A DNA stretch of 64,000 nt from assembly GCF_030908465.1 (NCBI RefSeq), contig NZ_CP133078.1:3038001-3102000 (forward strand), given 5' to 3'. The notes below the pieces were generated by a model. That model ran no database searches, was not told the origin of the DNA, and worked only from the letters and a program-made list of their open reading frames with translations. Positions within the stretch are counted from its first letter, which is position 1, and each line of letters begins with the position of its first letter. Below are positions 60,427-64,000 of this stretch, in pieces. The DNA comes from Anaerotignum sp. MB30-C6 (lineage in GTDB: Bacteria > Bacillota > Clostridia > Lachnospirales > Anaerotignaceae). The translations under genes and the position numbers were made by a program.

Positions 60427-61833
60427 TTAGGCCATCGCTTTCTCATCCTCCAGCTTACTCATTGCTTTTTTAAACTGGATGGTAAATAAAATCGCCGTTG
60501 TGGTAACTGCAATCATATCTGCTACAGGTTCCGCCAAAAAAACTCCCTTGGCTTTATCCTCAATAAACATAGGTAATAAGTAAATAAGGGGAATCAATAA
60601 CAAAATTTTACGCAGTATTGCAAGAAAAAGGGAAGTTTTTGCATTCCCAATGGCAATGAATGTTTGCTGACAAGCAATCTGTATTCCAAATACACCTGCA
60701 AAAAACATATAGTAACGTATAGCCCATGCACTATAATCCAAAAGTGCAACATCGTTGGAAAATATAGAAGCTACCACTCTTGGGAACAGCATAACGATTG
60801 CCCACAACGTCATGGAGTAAATCAAGCTGTACTTTAATAATAATCCAAAACCCTCTCTGACACGTTGGGGTTTCCTAGCTCCAAAATTATATCCTGTAAT
60901 TGGCTGGGCACCTTGTGCAAGACCAATGAGGGGCAACATGGAAAACTGCATCACACTACTTAAAATTGTCATTGCACCTACAGCAGTGTCCCCACCATAT
61001 CTCAATAAAGATGAGTTAAAGCAAATGCTGATAATGCTTTCTGTCGACTGCATGATGAAAGGTGAGAGCCCCAATAACACGCAAGGCCAAAGGGTTCTTC
61101 CATGTATTCTAAAATTTTTAAGCCTTAACTTTAATGTAGTCCCCTTTCCTGTCAGGAAAACAACAACCCAAATAGCGGAAATAGCCTGAGAAATAACCGT
61201 TGCCAAAGCAGCACCTTTAACACCCATTCCAAAGAAGAAAATAAAAATAGGGTCTAAAATGATATTAATAATGGCACCGATTAGTATTGTCTGCATACTG
61301 ACTTTTGCAAACCCCTGAGCACTAATGAAAGCATTTAACCCCAAAGAAAGCTGTACGAAAATTGTTCCCAAGGCATAAATTCTCATATAATCCAGTGCAA
61401 ATCCTATGGTATTTTCACTGGCACCAAAGGCAAGAAGCAAGGGTTCGGAATAAAGGAGCAGAATTACAGTAAGGACTATGGCCAGTATAATTAAGAGCAT
61501 GGTACAGTTCCCCAACGTTCTCTCAGCTTCTTTTTTGTCCCCTTTTCCTAACAAAATAGAGGAGCGAGGTGCTCCCCCCATGCTTGCCAATGCGGCAAAA
61601 GCCGCAACCAGCATAATCAAAGGCATACAAACACCAACACCTGTTAAGGCTAACGCTCCTGTTTCAGGAATATGGCCGATATACATACGGTCAACTATGT
61701 TATATAAAACGTTTACAATTTGTGCTGCGATAGCAGGCACAGCTAGTTTTACCAATAAACTTTTTACAGGTAAAACACCTAACTCATTTTTTCCTGATGT
61801 CGTTTTCGATAGATCGATCTCATTTTGGTTCAT
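60427..61833 (-). CDS. MATE-family multidrug/toxin efflux transporter
   Basis: The 468-residue protein has about twelve hydrophobic segments and MATE family features such as VPAIAAQIVNVLYNIVDRMY (about 31-50), GAPRSSILLGKGDKKEAE and GLAQGAQPITGYNFGARKP. It exports cationic drugs or metabolites in exchange for Na+ or H+. GGAGTG precedes the ATG and the gene begins 17 bases after the mnmE stop, so it is probably cotranscribed. A transporter between mnmE and mnmG is not the typical Firmicute order. Substrate unknown. Confidence 0.9.
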   Translation of the reverse strand: MNQNEIDLSKTTSGKNELGVLPVKSLLVKLAVPAIAAQIVNVLYNIVDRMYIGHIPETGALALTGVGVCMPLIMLVAAFAALASMGGAPRSSILLGKGDKKEAERTLGNCTMLLIILAIVLTVILLLYSEPLLLAFGASENTIGFALDYMRIYALGTIFVQLSLGLNAFISAQGFAKVSMQTILIGAIINIILDPIFIFFFGMGVKGAALATVISQAISAIWVVVFLTGKGTTLKLRLKNFRIHGRTLWPCVLLGLSPFIMQSTESIISICFNSSLLRYGGDTAVGAMTILSSVMQFSMLPLIGLAQGAQPITGYNFGARKPQRVREGFGLLLKYSLIYSMTLWAIVMLFPRVVASIFSNDVALLDYSAWAIRYYMFFAGVFGIQIACQQTFIAIGNAKTSLFLAILRKILLLIPLIYLLPMFIEDKAKGVFLAEPVADMIAVTTTAILFTIQFKKAMSKLEDEKAMA

Positions 61834-61849
61834 ACTTACACTCCAATCT

Positions 61850-63235
61850 TTACTTTCCTAAACAGAATTTTGTAAAGATTCGATCAATGATCTCTTCATC
61901 CGCCACATCACCAGTGATTTCGCCCAAAGCACGGTTGGCATCTTGTAAATCCATAGAAATAAAATCTTCCGGCATACGGGTACGAATGGTAACCAAGCAA
62001 CGTTCCATTGCTTCTTTAGCTTGGAATAATGCATTTTTATGGCGGGTATTGCCCAAAAGGGCATCCTCTGCCTTTACACTTTCCCCACTAAAAAACAGTT
62101 CTTTCAACCCATTGATCAGTTCATCGAATCCACGGTTTTCTTTAATGGAAACAGGGATAATCTGCTCTTTGGGAATATATTCTTCCAATTCATCCAAAGT
62201 AAGCTTTTGCTCCAAGTCTGTTTTATTAATTAAAACCATTGTCTTTTTTCCCCGAATGAAAGATAAAATCTCTCTGTCTTCCCCTTCCAAGGGCCTTGAG
62301 CCATCAAGCATCATCAAAATCAAGTCTGCTTTTTCAGCATACGCCTTTGATTTTTCCACACCCATTCTTTCAACTACATCCCCTGTTTCACGAATTCCCG
62401 CTGTATCTACAATTTTCATGGAAATACCGTCTATGTTAATATACTCCTCTACCGTATCTCTGGTAGTACCGGGGATATCTGTAACAATCGCCCTTTCTTC
62501 TTCTAATAACCAATTCAAAAGAGAGGATTTACCTACATTTGGCTTGCCAACAATGACAGTTTCCAAACCCTCACGAATAATTTTCCCTCGGTCCGCATTG
62601 GCCAATAAGGTTTCCATGCGATTTAAAAGTTTTAAAGAACCTTGCTCCATATTGTCATAGGTTTCTTCTTCAACATCATGCTCGGGATAGTCGATCACTG
62701 CTTCGATGGAGGCAATCATATCCAATATTTCTTCCCGCATGGAACGAACTTCTTTTTTTAACCTTCCCTCTAACTGATTTACCGCCGCCTGACGTGATAA
62801 GTCCGTTTGGGAATGAATCAAATCGATTACCGCTTCCGCTTGGGTTAAATCCATTCGCCCATTTAAAAAAGCCCGTTTCGTAAACTCCCCAGGCTCTGCC
62901 AATCTGGCACCTTGGTTTAGGACTGCCTCTAATACACGGCGGGTAACCAAAGAACCACCGTGGCAATTGATCTCAACAATATCCTCTTTGGTATATGTTT
63001 GTGGCCCTTTCATGACGGAAACCAAAACTTCATCGATAACCTCACCTTGATTCACCATTTTCCCATAGGATAAAGTATGACTTTTCTTTTCCAAAAGGGA
63101 TTTTTTTCCCGAAAAAAGACGGTCAGCCAATGCAATACAGCCTTGACCACTCATTCTTACAATGCCAATGCCGCCCATACCTAAAGGGGTTGAAATGGCA
63201 GCAATGATATCATCCAATTGATTAATTCTATTCAT
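61850..63235 (-). CDS. mnmE: tRNA modification GTPase MnmE
   Basis: The 461-residue protein has the N-terminal folate-binding domain (STPLGMGGIGIVRMSG), a central helical domain and an inserted GTPase domain with G1 GKPNVGKSSLL (about 226-236), G3 DTAG (about 270) and G4 NKTD. The C-terminus is the family-typical FCLGK. It works with MnmG in tRNA U34 modification. The AGGAGGGG site precedes the ATG. It is the first gene of its group and begins about 380 bases after the jag stop. Confidence 0.97.
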   Translation of the reverse strand: MNRINQLDDIIAAISTPLGMGGIGIVRMSGQGCIALADRLFSGKKSLLEKKSHTLSYGKMVNQGEVIDEVLVSVMKGPQTYTKEDIVEINCHGGSLVTRRVLEAVLNQGARLAEPGEFTKRAFLNGRMDLTQAEAVIDLIHSQTDLSRQAAVNQLEGRLKKEVRSMREEILDMIASIEAVIDYPEHDVEEETYDNMEQGSLKLLNRMETLLANADRGKIIREGLETVIVGKPNVGKSSLLNWLLEEERAIVTDIPGTTRDTVEEYINIDGISMKIVDTAGIRETGDVVERMGVEKSKAYAEKADLILMMLDGSRPLEGEDREILSFIRGKKTMVLINKTDLEQKLTLDELEEYIPKEQIIPVSIKENRGFDELINGLKELFFSGESVKAEDALLGNTRHKNALFQAKEAMERCLVTIRTRMPEDFISMDLQDANRALGEITGDVADEEIIDRIFTKFCLGK

Positions 63236-63570
63236 TTTCCCCTCCTAAATTATTAGCCTAAAATTTTTCAAGGCTAAGATTTGGGGACTCCGTCCCAAAC
63301 GCTACAAGTAGGATAAACTTTTTTTTCAACAAAAAATAGTAAGTTTGCAGTTACCCCATCTTGAGCGGTGCAAGTTTGTAAGGCTTAGCCAAATTTTGTA
63401 CGTAAAATTTCATTTTTGCTAGGTATTATACCTTGAGTATTCTCCTACCTTATATATTTCTATCTTAACCCGATGGTAATGTGGTTTCAATAGAAGTTTT
63501 TGGTCTTGCTTTTTTCAAAAAGCAAGTGGATTTGGGCAACGCCCAAGGTCTTTCATCCGTAAAATATAGG
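63236..63570. other. Gene-free region with several small hairpins between jag and mnmE
   Basis: Three GC-containing hairpins stand out in an AT-rich stretch: GGGGACTCCGTCCC near 63282, CTTGCTTTTT/AAAAAGCAAG near 63505-63528, and TTGGGC-aac-GCCCAA near 63532-63546. The arrangement looks like a small repeated intergenic element rather than a gene. Whether it recurs elsewhere in the genome cannot be seen here. Confidence 0.45.
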
Positions 63571-63604
63571 AAAACCCGTAACAAGAGTTCCTGTAACGGG
63601 TTTT
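63571..63604 (-). terminator. Terminator after jag
   Basis: Stem AAAACCCGT/ACGGGTTTT (63571-63579 with 63596-63604), extended by further pairs, followed by TTTTCCTATATTTT on the minus strand. It is almost symmetric. Confidence 0.8.
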
Positions 63605-63613
63605 TCATTGCTC

Positions 63614-64000
63614 TTATTTTAAAGTTATTACAACATTACGATAAGGTTCTTCCCCTTCGCTATAAGTTGTAACAAAGCGATCATTTTGCAATGCAGAATG
63701 AATAATCCTTCTTTCATATGGATTCATCGGTTCAAGCACAACGTTTTTCTTCGTGTGCTTCACTTTTTTTGCCAAGTTAAAAGCAAGGGTTTCTAATGTT
63801 TCCTTTCTTCTTTGGCGATAGTTTTCCGTATCCAACATAACGCTTACATAAGAACTACTATTTTTATTTACAACAAGATTTACCAAATATTGCAATGCAT
63901 CTAAGGTTTGACCTCTTTTGCCGATTAAGATACCCATATCTTCACCAGCCAGATTAATGAGTAAGTGTTTATCTTTCAACTGAATATCAATTTTTACAAT
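63614..64000 (-). CDS. jag: RNA-binding protein Jag/KhpB, C-terminal part cut by the window edge
   Basis: The last 128 residues of the protein are present; the gene continues beyond the right edge. A KH domain with GILIGKRGQTLDALQYLVN and an R3H domain with NPYERRIIHSAL and SEGEEPYRNVVI identify Jag (KhpB/EloR). It binds RNA and affects cell elongation and division in other Firmicutes. Its neighbour mnmE matches the conserved oriC-proximal order yidC-jag-mnmE-mnmG, which places oriC, rpmH and dnaA off the right edge. Confidence 0.93.
   Translation of the reverse strand: MVKIDIQLKDKHLLINLAGEDMGILIGKRGQTLDALQYLVNLVVNKNSSSYVSVMLDTENYRQRRKETLETLAFNLAKKVKHTKKNVVLEPMNPYERRIIHSALQNDRFVTTYSEGEEPYRNVVITLK

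Noticed and set aside
61797..62660. Open frame of 287 codons on the plus strand
   Set aside because: It is entirely antisense to mnmE, is rich in serine and isoleucine as expected for an antisense reading, and has no ribosome binding site.

Overview
The window reads as chromosomal DNA of an anaerobic, low-GC, spore-former-related Firmicute of the class Clostridia, probably Lachnospirales and perhaps close to Anaerotignum. The family-level placement is inference. Support comes from a SCIFF RiPP peptide with its maturase, a homodimeric-type pyruvate:ferredoxin oxidoreductase, BofA and YaaL homologues, strong AGGAGG ribosome binding sites with several TTG/GTG starts, and the jag-mnmE-mnmG-rsmG-noc gene order normally found beside oriC in Firmicutes. 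That order, all on the minus strand, suggests oriC lies beyond the right edge.

Layout. 1-1.15 kb: the end of a plus-strand gene and three small membrane proteins. 1.6-5.8 kb: a three-gene operon of a BspA-type leucine-rich repeat protein, a VWA/metallopeptidase-like protein and a MoxR AAA+ ATPase. 5.9-7.5 kb: a decayed gene, a small membrane protein and a TSUP transporter. 7.7-10.8 kb: the SCIFF peptide (48 aa), its radical-SAM maturase and an Orn/Lys/Arg-type decarboxylase, with a terminator-like hairpin between peptide and maturase. 11-15 kb: a solute-binding lipoprotein followed by a membrane sensor with PAS and GGDEF domains. 15-18.7 kb: ZIP transporter, methyltransferase, TetR and XRE regulators, a DUF1273/SLOG protein and tRNA-Arg.

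18.9-25.8 kb: cdaA-cdaR-glmM (c-di-AMP synthesis coupled to cell-wall precursor supply), then a protein of unknown function with greA and lysS. 26.2-31 kb: pyruvate:ferredoxin oxidoreductase and a second GGDEF protein. 31.5-31.85 kb is a GC-rich, heavily self-complementary non-coding stretch that looks like an unidentified structured RNA. 32-40 kb: housekeeping and redox genes (cupin, proC, ArsC/Spx-like, SDR, flavodoxin, a cysteine-free uracil-DNA-glycosylase-like protein, rhomboid protease, bofA, yaaL, dapH). Two clusters of DnaA boxes flank the rhomboid gene.

40.4-47.7 kb: M20 amidohydrolase, a MarR-regulated RND efflux operon and an MBL hydrolase. 47.9-51.8 kb: redox and iron-sulfur proteins with a Crp/Fnr regulator and a divergently transcribed half-Crp protein. 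52-53 kb: a frameshifted gene and a tRNA-fMet/Tyr/Thr cluster. 53-55.3 kb: alpha/beta hydrolase and two tandem hot-dog thioesterases. 55.9-64 kb: noc, rsmG, an unknown gene, mnmG, a MATE transporter, mnmE and the 3' part of jag.

All calls come from reading the sequence. No database search or folding program was run.
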